This document shows, piece by piece, positions 34,940-44,402 of a DNA stretch of 64,000 bases. Each line of letters begins with the position of its first letter. The stretch's first letter is position 1. Source of the stretch: Planctomycetota bacterium (GTDB lineage: Bacteria; Planctomycetota; B15-G4); contig JAJDEP010000006.1 in NCBI GenBank assembly GCA_029259715.1, positions 1-64,000 of the forward strand, read 5' to 3'. Both the position numbers and the translations under genes were made by a program. The notes below the pieces were generated by a model. That model worked only from the letters and a program-made list of their open reading frames with translations, ran no database searches and was not told the DNA's origin.

Positions 34940-35608
34940 ATGGCCGACCTGGGGAACAGCTCCATGACCGAGACGATCCGCATCGTTCTGGGCGACGACC
35001 ACGAGATGGTGCGTGAGGGCCTCGCCCAGATCCTGACCGAGCGGAACGGCTTCGAGGTCGTCGGGCAGGCACCGACGGGAGCCGGCGTCCTCAGACTGGT
35101 CGAGCAGACGAAGCCGGACGTCGCCGTGCTCGACTACACCATGCCGGAGATGGACGGCAGCGAGGTGGCGCGCGCCCTCTCCGACCGGTCCGACCCGACC
35201 CACGTGGTCATCCTGAGCATGCACGAAAACGTGCATTACGCCGTGCACGCCCTGCAATCGGGGGCCAAGGCCTACGTCGTCAAGTCGCAGCCCTTCTCCG
35301 AGCTGATCGACGCCATCCGCATCGTGCAGAGCGGCAAGACCTACGTCTCGCCCACCCTCTCCGGCGAGGTCGCCCAGCACCTGAGCGTCCCCAGCCGCAA
35401 GCGCGCCACCATCGACCGGCTGTCGCGACGTGAGTTCGAGCTGCTGCGCCTGCTCGGCCGGGGCCACCCGCTCAAGGAGTGCGCGCGGCTGATGCAGATC
35501 AGCGAGAGCACGGCGTCGACCTACCGCCAGCGCATCGTCGGCAAGCTCGGCCTCGAGAGCACGGCCAGCCTGATCCGCTTCGCCCTCGAGCACGGCATCG
35601 ACGGCTGA
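34940..35608 (+). CDS. NarL/LuxR-type response regulator
   Basis: 222 aa. Receiver domain with the acidic pair in 'LGDDHEMVREG', phospho-acceptor Asp65 in 'VLDYTMPEMDG' and conserved Lys in 'AYVVKSQ'. The C-terminal LuxR-type helix-turn-helix spans about residues 155-215 ('LSRREFELLRLLGRGHPLKECARLMQIS'). The start at 34940 is chosen for the GGAG 10 nt upstream; 34964 (MTETIRIV) is also possible and gives a more standard length. It is directly downstream of the propeller kinase, its likely partner. Palindromes in the following spacer could be its targets. Confidence 0.9.
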   Translation: MADLGNSSMTETIRIVLGDDHEMVREGLAQILTERNGFEVVGQAPTGAGVLRLVEQTKPDVAVLDYTMPEMDGSEVARALSDRSDPTHVVILSMHENVHYAVHALQSGAKAYVVKSQPFSELIDAIRIVQSGKTYVSPTLSGEVAQHLSVPSRKRATIDRLSRREFELLRLLGRGHPLKECARLMQISESTASTYRQRIVGKLGLESTASLIRFALEHGIDG

Positions 35609-35659
35609 GACCCCGCGGTTTCCCGGGCGCCTCGTCGCCCCGGGACGCCCCCTCTCGAC

Positions 35660-35697
35660 GGAACCGGATATGTAGCGATTTCGCTACACGGAACCGG
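35660..35697. promoter_or_regulatory. Palindrome flanked by direct repeats (operator candidate)
   Basis: TGTAGCGA-TT-TCGCTACA (35671-35688) is an 8-bp inverted repeat with a 2-nt centre, flanked on each side by GGAACCGG (35660-35667 and 35690-35697). It lies 62 nt after the response-regulator stop. It could be an operator for that regulator or a short terminator. Confidence 0.45.
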
Positions 35698-35796
35698 CGG
35701 GATGCGTGACAAGGCGCCTGGTTCCCCCTCTTCGGGGCCGTCCCTACGATCAGGCGGCTGGACCGGGGTGCCGCAGGTAACTCTGGGGATGGGATT

Positions 35797-35819
35797 ACCG
35801 GTAGGGGGAATCCCCCGGT
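35797..35819. promoter_or_regulatory. GTAGGGGG-AAT-CCCCC palindrome
   Basis: G5-AAT-C5 with outer ACC/GGT forms a hairpin or symmetric protein site. A half-site in opposite orientation (CCCTAC, 35742-35747) lies about 55 nt upstream. GTAGGG/CCCTAC half-sites are plausible targets for a NarL-type regulator, but this is inference. Confidence 0.35.
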
Positions 35820-35827
35820 CTGCGAAC

Positions 35828-35882
35828 AAATCATGTCCTGGGTCACGAACCGAAGGGGGTTTTCGTGGCTCAGGACATATTT
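35828..35882 (+). ncRNA. Long hairpin, likely structured RNA element
   Basis: Bases 35833-35849 pair with 35862-35878 over 17 bp; 35828-35831 (AAAT) then pair with 35879-35882 (ATTT) past a single bulged C. The loop is 12 nt (CCGAAGGGGGTT). Two of the 17 pairs are G-U only when the plus strand is transcribed; on the minus strand they become A-C mismatches, so the fold favours a plus-strand RNA. It sits about 73 nt before the 57-aa gene. It could be a small RNA, a leader element or a processing site. Confidence 0.5.
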
Positions 35883-35954
35883 CATTCCGGGCATCGGCCG
35901 CCCTTGATCCCATCGGTGCCTTCGGACTAACACGGGGGTTCTCCGGGAGCCCCC

Positions 35955-36128
35955 ATGACCGATCGCAAGCGCAAGCCGGCCCCTTCGGCCCTCGACAAGA
36001 ACGCCCTGCCCCTCTCGCCGCCGACGCGGAAGAAGGATCGCAAGGGCACCAAGGGCGCACCCGATCTGCGCATCGAGGAGATCGAGGACAAGCACATCCC
36101 CAAGGACCGCAACATCTTCGACAAGTAG
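35955..36128 (+). CDS. Small charged protein, 57 aa
   Basis: The frame runs ATG to TAG with GGGAG about 6 nt ahead. The product (starting MTDRKRKPAPSALDKNALPL, ending KHIPKDRNIFDK) is rich in Lys, Arg, Asp and Pro and probably disordered. Codon choice (C/G in third positions) matches the neighbours, supporting a real gene. It has no membrane segment or recognised motif. It follows the structured leader and precedes the membrane-protein gene by 63 nt. I do not recognise the family. Confidence 0.65.
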   Translation: MTDRKRKPAPSALDKNALPLSPPTRKKDRKGTKGAPDLRIEEIEDKHIPKDRNIFDK

Positions 36129-36178
36129 TCGGAGGTCCCGGGCACCCCCTGCGGTGGCGGCAGGCCGCGGGCGCGGCA

Positions 36179-36184
36179 TAACAT
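36179..36184 (+). promoter_or_regulatory. TAACAT box of a probable leaderless mRNA
   Basis: TAACAT stands 7 nt before the ATG at 36192, with no Shine-Dalgarno between. Confidence 0.4.
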
Positions 36185-36191
36185 CCCGGCG

Positions 36192-37052
36192 ATGTCCCTC
36201 TCCCAGATCTCGCTCCTGTTCCTGCTGCAGATGGGTCTGGGTTCGTTGATCACCTTCCTGGTCAACGACCGCCGCGCCTTGGGCGCCAAGTACTTCAAGT
36301 TCGGCGGCTGGGTGCTGGCCGCGCTGTTCGGTTTGGCCGGCAGTCTGGTGTGGCCGGCGGCGTTCGGCAGCGGCTCGGAGGCGTCGGCGTTGGGCCCGAC
36401 CGGTGACGCGCGTCCCCTCGCCCTGTGCGTGGCCGCGGCGGTCGTGGGTGTGGTCGCCTTCGCCTCCGTCTCCGGCTGGGACCGCCCCTTGCTCGAGCGG
36501 CTCTCGCTGGGAACGTCCATCCTCGCCGCGGCCGCCGCCGTGACCCTCGCCACCCTGCGCCCCGCGGCCGGATTCGGCTGGACCGACGGCGAGCGCGCGC
36601 TGGTGTTGGCGGCCTCCGCCGGCTCGACCCTGGTGCTCGGCTTCACCACGTGGGGCATGATCCTGGGCCACTGGTACCTGGTGGATCACGGCCTCGACAT
36701 CCGCCATCTGGCCCGGCTGGTGCGCCCGCTGCCGTGGATCCTGCTGGCCAAGGCCGCCCTCTCAGGCCTGGTGCTCTGGACCCTGTGGGACCGCGTCCTC
36801 GGCCCGGGCAACCAGAGCCTGGCCGACGTGATGACCCGCAATCCCGACCGCGTCCTCGACGTGGCGAACGTGTGGGCGCGCATCCCCGTCGGGCTCGTGA
36901 TCCCTGCCGTGCTGGCGTTCATGACCCTGGTCACCGTGCGCATGCGCAAGACCCAACCCGCCACCGGCATCCTCTACGCCATGTGCGTGCTGGTCTACAT
37001 GGGCGAGCTCATGGGTCGCATGCTCGCAGGCTCCACCGGCGTGCCGCTGTGA
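36192..37052 (+). CDS. Polytopic membrane protein, function unknown
   Basis: 286 aa with about eight hydrophobic segments, e.g. 'ISLLFLLQMGLGSLITFLV', 'LALCVAAAVVGVVAFASV' and 'ILYAMCVLVYMGELMGRML'. Conserved-looking features are 'GHWYLVDHGLDI' and two Glu/Asp residues near membrane segments. I do not recognise the family with confidence. It is followed after 10 nt by a zinc-ribbon membrane protein gene, so the two are probably one operon. Confidence 0.75.
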   Translation: MSLSQISLLFLLQMGLGSLITFLVNDRRALGAKYFKFGGWVLAALFGLAGSLVWPAAFGSGSEASALGPTGDARPLALCVAAAVVGVVAFASVSGWDRPLLERLSLGTSILAAAAAVTLATLRPAAGFGWTDGERALVLAASAGSTLVLGFTTWGMILGHWYLVDHGLDIRHLARLVRPLPWILLAKAALSGLVLWTLWDRVLGPGNQSLADVMTRNPDRVLDVANVWARIPVGLVIPAVLAFMTLVTVRMRKTQPATGILYAMCVLVYMGELMGRMLAGSTGVPL

Positions 37053-37062
37053 TCCGAGCCCC

Positions 37063-37581
37063 ATGAGCGACGACGCCGCCTTCATCCCCGCGCGCGATCA
37101 CTCCGTGCGCTCGGTGGTGAGCGGTTGCGAGACCTGCGCCCACTGGACCGACGTGACCCTGATCGGCCCCTGCGGCGCGGACGCGACCGGCCTGCCCGCG
37201 AGCCTGCACTGCGAGTCGTGTTCGGCGGAGCGGCCGGCGCACTGGCCCGAGCACGTCGACGACATGGGTCACCTCGATGGCTGTCCGCTGTGCGACTACC
37301 ACACCCTCGCCATCCAGAAGGACTTCAACGCGCGCTTCGGATTAGCGGTGGTGGTGATCACCTTCGGCCTGCTGCTGTTCCTGCAGCTCCCGCTGGCCTG
37401 GACCCTCGCCGGCCTGGTGGCCGTCGCCCTGCTCGACTGGGCCTTGCTGCGCCTCGTCATCAAGCGGCTGCTGATCTGCTACCGCTGCAAGGCCCTGTTC
37501 CGCGGCTTCCTCCCCGGCGAGCGCTGCCGGCCGTTCGACCTGGCCACCTGGGAAGCCCACGTCCCTGCCGGCGACGACTGA
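37063..37581 (+). CDS. Zinc-ribbon membrane protein
   Basis: 172 aa. Four CxxC pairs (CETC, CESC, CPLC, CYRC) suggest two zinc ribbons. The first three pairs are in the N-terminal 80 residues; the fourth follows two adjacent transmembrane segments (about 92-130). The last part, 'LICYRCKALFRGFLPG', is reminiscent of small membrane proteins that carry a cytoplasmic zinc ribbon. Function unknown. In an apparent operon with the preceding membrane protein. Confidence 0.75.
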   Translation: MSDDAAFIPARDHSVRSVVSGCETCAHWTDVTLIGPCGADATGLPASLHCESCSAERPAHWPEHVDDMGHLDGCPLCDYHTLAIQKDFNARFGLAVVVITFGLLLFLQLPLAWTLAGLVAVALLDWALLRLVIKRLLICYRCKALFRGFLPGERCRPFDLATWEAHVPAGDD

Positions 37582-37713
37582 ATCCGCCGTGGAACGGGCA
37601 ATTCGGCGCGCTACGCTGGGGCCTTCGGCGCCGAGTCGCCGATAGGGTCAAGAGAGTCGAGCAAGCGGGACGCCCCAGCTCCGGGCGGCCCACGTCACCG
37701 CGCGGGGACACAC

Positions 37714-39822
<2,109 letters not shown>

Positions 39823-39826
39823 GCCC

Positions 39827-41821
39827 GTGACGTCGCCCGCACCCACGCCCGCACCGAAGTCGCTGCTGGGCGAGACGGACCTGTGGCTCTTCGGCCAGGG
39901 CGACCACCGCCGCCTGTGGGACGTGCTCGGCAGCCACCCGCGCACCCTCGTCGGCGCCGACGGCAAGCAGCAGCACGGCTTCGTGTTCGCCCTGTGGGCG
40001 CCCAATGCCCAGCGCGTCGCGGTGGTCGGCGACTTCAACGACTGGGACGCCAGCCGTCACGTCTTGCAGGCCGTCGACGCCGGCGTGCGCGCGGTGTTCG
40101 TGCCCGGCGTGCAGCCCGGCGCCCTCTACAAGTACGAGGTCACCGGCGCCGACGGCATCACCCGCAGCAAGTCCGACCCTTTCGGCCGCTACCACGAGCA
40201 GTACCCGGGCTACGCCTCCATCACCCAGAGCCCCAGCGGTTACGCCTGGGGCGACGGCGGTTGGATGGCCGACCTAGCCCACCGCAACCTGCGCGACGAA
40301 CCCGTCTCCATCTACGAGGTGCACCTCGGCAGCTGGATGCGCAGCGATCCCGCCGGCGACACCGGCGGCAGCGTGGGCGTCGACATCGGCGGCGACCACC
40401 AGCCCCTCAGCTACCGCGAGGTGGCGCCGCGCCTCGCCGCCCACGTGTCCGAGCTGGGCTTCACCCACGTCGAGCTGCTGCCCATCATGGAGCACCCCTT
40501 CGGCGGGTCGTGGGGCTACCAGGTCACCGGCTTCTTCGCGCCCACGTCCCGTTATGGCGATCCGGACGGCCTGCGCTTCCTGATCGACACGCTGCACCAG
40601 GCCGGCATCGGCGTGATCCTCGACTGGGTGCCGGCCCACTTCCCCGGCGACGAGCACGGCCTCGGCCGCTTCGACGGCACGGCCCTCTACGAGCACGAGG
40701 ACCCGCGCCAGGGCACCCACCCCGACTGGGACACGCTCATCTTCAACTATGGGCGCAGCGAGGTGCGCGGCTTCCTGCTTGCGAGCGCGCTCTACTGGCT
40801 CGACGAGTTCCACCTCGACGGGCTGCGCGTCGACGCCGTGGCGTCCATGCTCTACCTCGATTACAGCCGCGGCGAGGGCGAGTGGATCCCCAACAAGTTC
40901 GGCGGCCGCGAGAACCTCGACGCCATCGAGTTCCTGAAAGCGCTCACCGGCGTGATCCGCGACGACTTCCCCGGCCGCGCCATCATCGCCGAGGAGTCGA
41001 CGAGTTGGCCCGGCGTCACCGCGCCCCTCGAGGAAGGCGGCCTGGGCTTCACGCTCAAGTGGAACCTCGGCTGGATGCACGACACCCTGGCCTACTTCAA
41101 GGAAGACCCGCTGCACCGCGGCTGGCACCAGGACAAGCTCACCTTCGCCCAGCTCTACGAGCACAGCGAGCGCTTCGTCATGTCGCTCAGCCACGACGAG
41201 TGCGTGCACGGCAAGGGTTCGTTGCTGTCCAAGATGCCCGGCGACGAGTGGCAGAGCCTGGCCAACCTGCGCACGCTGCTTGCCTATCAATTCACAAGGC
41301 CCAGCAAGAAGCTGCTGTTCATGGGCACCGAGCTGGCGCCGCGCCGTGAGTGGGACCACGACCTCTCCCTCGACTGGGACCTGGCCAACGACCCGCTGCG
41401 ATCCGCCCTGCACCGCTACCTCTCGGCCCTCGCGCACCTCTACCGCGAGGTGCCGTGCCTGTGGCGCGGCGACGGCAACCCCGGCGCCTTCGAGTGGATC
41501 GACTGCAACGACAAAGAGAACTCGGTGCTCAGCTTCCTGCGCTTCGATCCGGGTGCCCCGGCCCGCAACGGCGTGCCCGACCACGTGGTCGTCGTGCTCA
41601 ACATGACGCCCATGCCCCGCGAGGATTACCGCATCGGCGTGCCCGTCGCGTCCGGCCGCTACGACCTGCTGCTCGACAGCGACGCACGGGAATTCGGCGG
41701 CAGCGAGGTGGACATCCCCCGCACCGCCGACGTGGAGGCGGTCGGCTGCCACGGTCGGCCGGGGTCGATGCGGCTGCGGCTGCCGCCCTTGGCGGCGTTG
41801 GTGTTCGCGCCGCGGGGCTGA
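39827..41821 (+). CDS. glgB: 1,4-alpha-glucan branching enzyme GlgB
   Basis: 664 aa, GTG start 4 nt after glgX. N-terminal CBM48 ('GFVFALWAPNAQRVAVVGDFNDWD'), then the GH13 barrel: 'ILDWVPAHFPGDEHGL' (region I), 'LDGLRVDAVASML' with the Asp nucleophile, 'IIAEESTSWPGV' with the acid Glu and 'LSHDECVHGKGSL' with the third carboxylate. It forms alpha-1,6 branches in glycogen. It lacks the extra N-terminal domain of longer GlgB forms. Co-translated with glgX; glgC is 15 kb away and no glgA is visible in the window. Confidence 0.95.
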   Translation: MTSPAPTPAPKSLLGETDLWLFGQGDHRRLWDVLGSHPRTLVGADGKQQHGFVFALWAPNAQRVAVVGDFNDWDASRHVLQAVDAGVRAVFVPGVQPGALYKYEVTGADGITRSKSDPFGRYHEQYPGYASITQSPSGYAWGDGGWMADLAHRNLRDEPVSIYEVHLGSWMRSDPAGDTGGSVGVDIGGDHQPLSYREVAPRLAAHVSELGFTHVELLPIMEHPFGGSWGYQVTGFFAPTSRYGDPDGLRFLIDTLHQAGIGVILDWVPAHFPGDEHGLGRFDGTALYEHEDPRQGTHPDWDTLIFNYGRSEVRGFLLASALYWLDEFHLDGLRVDAVASMLYLDYSRGEGEWIPNKFGGRENLDAIEFLKALTGVIRDDFPGRAIIAEESTSWPGVTAPLEEGGLGFTLKWNLGWMHDTLAYFKEDPLHRGWHQDKLTFAQLYEHSERFVMSLSHDECVHGKGSLLSKMPGDEWQSLANLRTLLAYQFTRPSKKLLFMGTELAPRREWDHDLSLDWDLANDPLRSALHRYLSALAHLYREVPCLWRGDGNPGAFEWIDCNDKENSVLSFLRFDPGAPARNGVPDHVVVVLNMTPMPREDYRIGVPVASGRYDLLLDSDAREFGGSEVDIPRTADVEAVGCHGRPGSMRLRLPPLAALVFAPRG

Positions 41822-41850
41822 GAGTCGCAGGACCTTCGACCGGGCGAGAG

Positions 41851-42414
41851 CTAGCCCCCCAGCACCACCCCCACCAGCTGCGGCAGGAACGCCGCCGACA
41901 CGAACAGGGCGATGGTCTGCAGCGGCTTCCCGAGCCCGACGTGGTCGAGGGTCTTGTACGCGCCGTAGAACACGGTGCCGGCCACGACCCATGCCGCGAA
42001 GAGGGTCGGGCTGACGTGGCCGAGCACGCTGGCGGGCACGTCCGAGAGGAAGGCCGGGCCCACGCTCTCGCCGGGCAGGTCGACGCCGAGGAGTTGCGCA
42101 CACGCCAGCAGCGGGAGCGCCGCGATGCCCGAGAAGAGGCCGGTGAACAGCACGTGCACCACGTGGTTGCCGGCGAGGCCTTCGCGGCTCTCGACGAGCC
42201 CCTTGGTGGCCGCGGCCGCGATGTAGAAGACGAGCGCCGGCGTGAGCAGCGACTCGAGGTCGGCCTGGCGCCCGGTCCAGAAGTAGCCGAACACCAGCCC
42301 CGCGCCGAACCACGTCGCCGCGAAGTAGGGCGAGAGCTTCGCGTAGGCGTGGGCGCCCGCGAAGAAGAACCCGAGCGCGAGGAACAGGCGCAGCCCTTCG
42401 TGGTCGACGGTCAT
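41851..42414 (-). CDS. Small polytopic membrane protein
   Basis: 187 aa with about five hydrophobic segments ('LFLALGFFFAGAHAY', 'VVHVLFTGLFSGIAALPLLACAQLL', 'TIALFVSAAFLPQLVGVVLGG'). The family is not recognised. The ATG overlaps the TGA of the upstream 76-aa membrane gene (ATGA), so they are coupled. It is convergent with glgB, 29 nt apart. Confidence 0.7.
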   Translation of the reverse strand: MTVDHEGLRLFLALGFFFAGAHAYAKLSPYFAATWFGAGLVFGYFWTGRQADLESLLTPALVFYIAAAATKGLVESREGLAGNHVVHVLFTGLFSGIAALPLLACAQLLGVDLPGESVGPAFLSDVPASVLGHVSPTLFAAWVVAGTVFYGAYKTLDHVGLGKPLQTIALFVSAAFLPQLVGVVLGG

Positions 42415-42641
42415 GCCTCCGCCTCGCTGCGCGAGCGTTCGCTGCGAGCGCGGCCGCGGCTGCCCCGTCCGCCGCCACCCCCCCGTCCCGCCCGGAAGTA
42501 GAGCAGCGTCACGATGGCCAACGGCACGGCGGCCACCACCCGCTCGGTGCGCCGGTTCTGCACGAAGGCCACCTGCACGGTCAGCACCACGACGGCCACC
42601 ATGAGCAGCAGCGGCATGCGGGCGATGATGCGTTCGAACAC
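42411..42641 (-). CDS. Two-helix membrane protein, 76 aa
   Basis: GTG start with GGAG about 8 nt ahead. Two hydrophobic helices ('LLLMVAVVVLTVQVAFV' and 'AAVPLAIVTLLYF') flank a short basic loop; the tail is a Gly/Arg/Ser/Glu-rich stretch that would face the cytoplasm. It overlaps the following gene by ATGA. Function unknown. Confidence 0.65.
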   Translation of the reverse strand: MFERIIARMPLLLMVAVVVLTVQVAFVQNRRTERVVAAVPLAIVTLLYFRAGRGGGGGRGSRGRARSERSRSEAEA

Positions 42642-42815
42642 GTCCGATCTCCGGGGCGCGCACGGGGCCCGCGTGAGGGGCGCCCGCGACGACGCTGCCC
42701 AGCCTGACGCGCCGGCCCCCCCCGGACAAGCCCGGCGCCGCGCCCCGACACCGCCACCCGGCCTCGCAAGCCCTCCCTCGCAACCTCGACCCCACGTTGG
42801 GAAGATCGTCCCGCC

Positions 42816-44402
42816 ATGGACGAGCGGGCCAAGCAGCGGGAGGCGGAGGGCGGCAGCACCGGCGGCGCGGTGGGCGGCGATGCCGTGCATGGCGACACCG
42901 GCGGCATGCGCTGGTGGAAGGTGGCCCTCGGCCCGGCCCTCTTCGCGCTCATGCTGTGGCTGAACCCCGGCGACGACGGGAACATCGCCGCCATGGCCGG
43001 CATCGCCGCGTGGATGGCCTCGTGGTGGATCACCGAGGCCATCCCCATCCCGGCCACGTCGTTGCTGCCGCTGGTTCTGATCCCGTTCATGGGCATCGCG
43101 CCGGTGAAGGACGTGGCCGTGAACTACGGCCGCTCGACCATCTTCCTGTTCCTCGGCGGCTTCATGATCGCGCTGGCGCTGCAGGTCTCGGGCGCGCACC
43201 GGCGCCTGGCCCTGTCCATCGTCGCGAAGGTCGGCAGTCGCCCGCGGCGCATCGTGCTCGGCTTCATGCTCGCGAGCTGGATGCTCTCGATGTGGATCAG
43301 CAACACGTCCACGGCCATGCTCATGCTGCCCATCGCCCTGTCGGTGCTCGCCACCGCCCGCGACCAGGGCGCCGACGAGCAGCACATGGGCCCGCTCTCC
43401 ATCGCGCTGCTGCTCGGCATCGCCTACGCCTGCAACATGGGCGGCATGGCGACGCTGGTGGGCACGCCGCCCAACCTCGCCTTCCAGCGCCTGTTCCACC
43501 AACTCTTCCCGCAGGCCCCCGAGATCTCCTTCCTCAAATGGATGATGGTGGCCCTGCCCATGTCGGTGCTGTTCCTCGGCAGCGGGTGGTGGATGCTCAC
43601 GCGCTTCCTGTTCAAGCTGCCGGACGCCGAGCTCATGGGCGGCCAGCAGACCATCACCGGACTGCGTCAGGCCCTCGGACCCCGCCGCCGCGACGAGTCC
43701 TGGACCGCCGCCGTCTTCGTGGCCACCGCGCTGCTGTGGATGACCGGCGCCACCATGGAGTTCGGCGACCTGCACATCACCGGATGGCGCGAGGCCCTCG
43801 GCGTGGACGGCTTCGTCGACGACGCGGTGGTGGCGGTGGCCATGGCGCTGACCTTGTTCCTCTTGCCCAGCAAGGATCGCCCGGGCGAACGCCTGCTCGA
43901 GTGGCGCTTCACCCACGAGGTGCCGTGGGGCCTGCTGCTCCTGTTCGGCGGCGGCTTCGCCCTCGCGTCGGGCTTCGCGGCGTCGGGGCTCTCGACCTGG
44001 GCCGGCAGCCTCTTCGTGGTGCTCGAGGACGCCCACCCGCTGGTCATCGTGACCCTCGTGTGTCTGTTGCTCACCGGCCTCACCGAGCTGACGAGCAACA
44101 TCGCCACCACCGAAATGGTGCTGCCGGTGCTCGCCGCGGCCGCTCCGGCCATCGGCATCGATCCCCGGGCGCTGATGATCCCGGCCACCCTCTCGGCCTC
44201 CTGCGCCTTCATGATGCCCGTGGCCACGCCCCCGGCGGCTATCGTGTTCGGGACGGGCAAGATCCCCATCCGGGCCATGATCCGGGCCGGGATCTGGTTC
44301 AACCTGTTGGGGGTCGTGCTCGTGGTGGGCACCGTGTGGCTGATCGGCGGGCCGGTGCTCGGGCTCGTGCTCGACGGGCTCCCTGAATGGGCGCAGGCAT
44401 GA
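42816..44402 (+). CDS. SLC13/DASS-family sodium:anion symporter
   Basis: 528 aa with about 11-12 membrane segments. The paired substrate-binding motifs 'SMWISNTSTAMLMLPIA' and 'LTGLTELTSNIATTEMVLPVL' (both SNT/SNxAT type) and 'MPVATPPAAIVFGTG' are diagnostic of DASS transporters for dicarboxylates, sulfate or similar anions. The first 30 residues are a hydrophilic low-complexity extension. It overlaps the LplT-Aas gene by ATGA, an unexpected pairing. Confidence 0.9.
   Translation: MDERAKQREAEGGSTGGAVGGDAVHGDTGGMRWWKVALGPALFALMLWLNPGDDGNIAAMAGIAAWMASWWITEAIPIPATSLLPLVLIPFMGIAPVKDVAVNYGRSTIFLFLGGFMIALALQVSGAHRRLALSIVAKVGSRPRRIVLGFMLASWMLSMWISNTSTAMLMLPIALSVLATARDQGADEQHMGPLSIALLLGIAYACNMGGMATLVGTPPNLAFQRLFHQLFPQAPEISFLKWMMVALPMSVLFLGSGWWMLTRFLFKLPDAELMGGQQTITGLRQALGPRRRDESWTAAVFVATALLWMTGATMEFGDLHITGWREALGVDGFVDDAVVAVAMALTLFLLPSKDRPGERLLEWRFTHEVPWGLLLLFGGGFALASGFAASGLSTWAGSLFVVLEDAHPLVIVTLVCLLLTGLTELTSNIATTEMVLPVLAAAAPAIGIDPRALMIPATLSASCAFMMPVATPPAAIVFGTGKIPIRAMIRAGIWFNLLGVVLVVGTVWLIGGPVLGLVLDGLPEWAQA

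Larger units (their letters stand above)
35609..35954 (+). promoter_or_regulatory. 346-nt structured leader/spacer
   Basis: No protein gene is visible here. It holds, in order: a palindrome flanked by GGAACCGG direct repeats (35660-35697), a TACGAT -10-like box (35745-35750), a GGTAA/TTACC inverted repeat (35776-35799), a G5-AAT-C5 hairpin (35797-35819) and the long hairpin at 35828-35882. A transcript starting near 35757 would carry about 200 nt of structured leader ahead of the 57-aa gene. Confidence 0.5.

Noticed and set aside
35609..35954. Known riboswitch (cobalamin, SAM or other)
   Set aside because: Hairpins are present but I cannot recognise conserved riboswitch core motifs.
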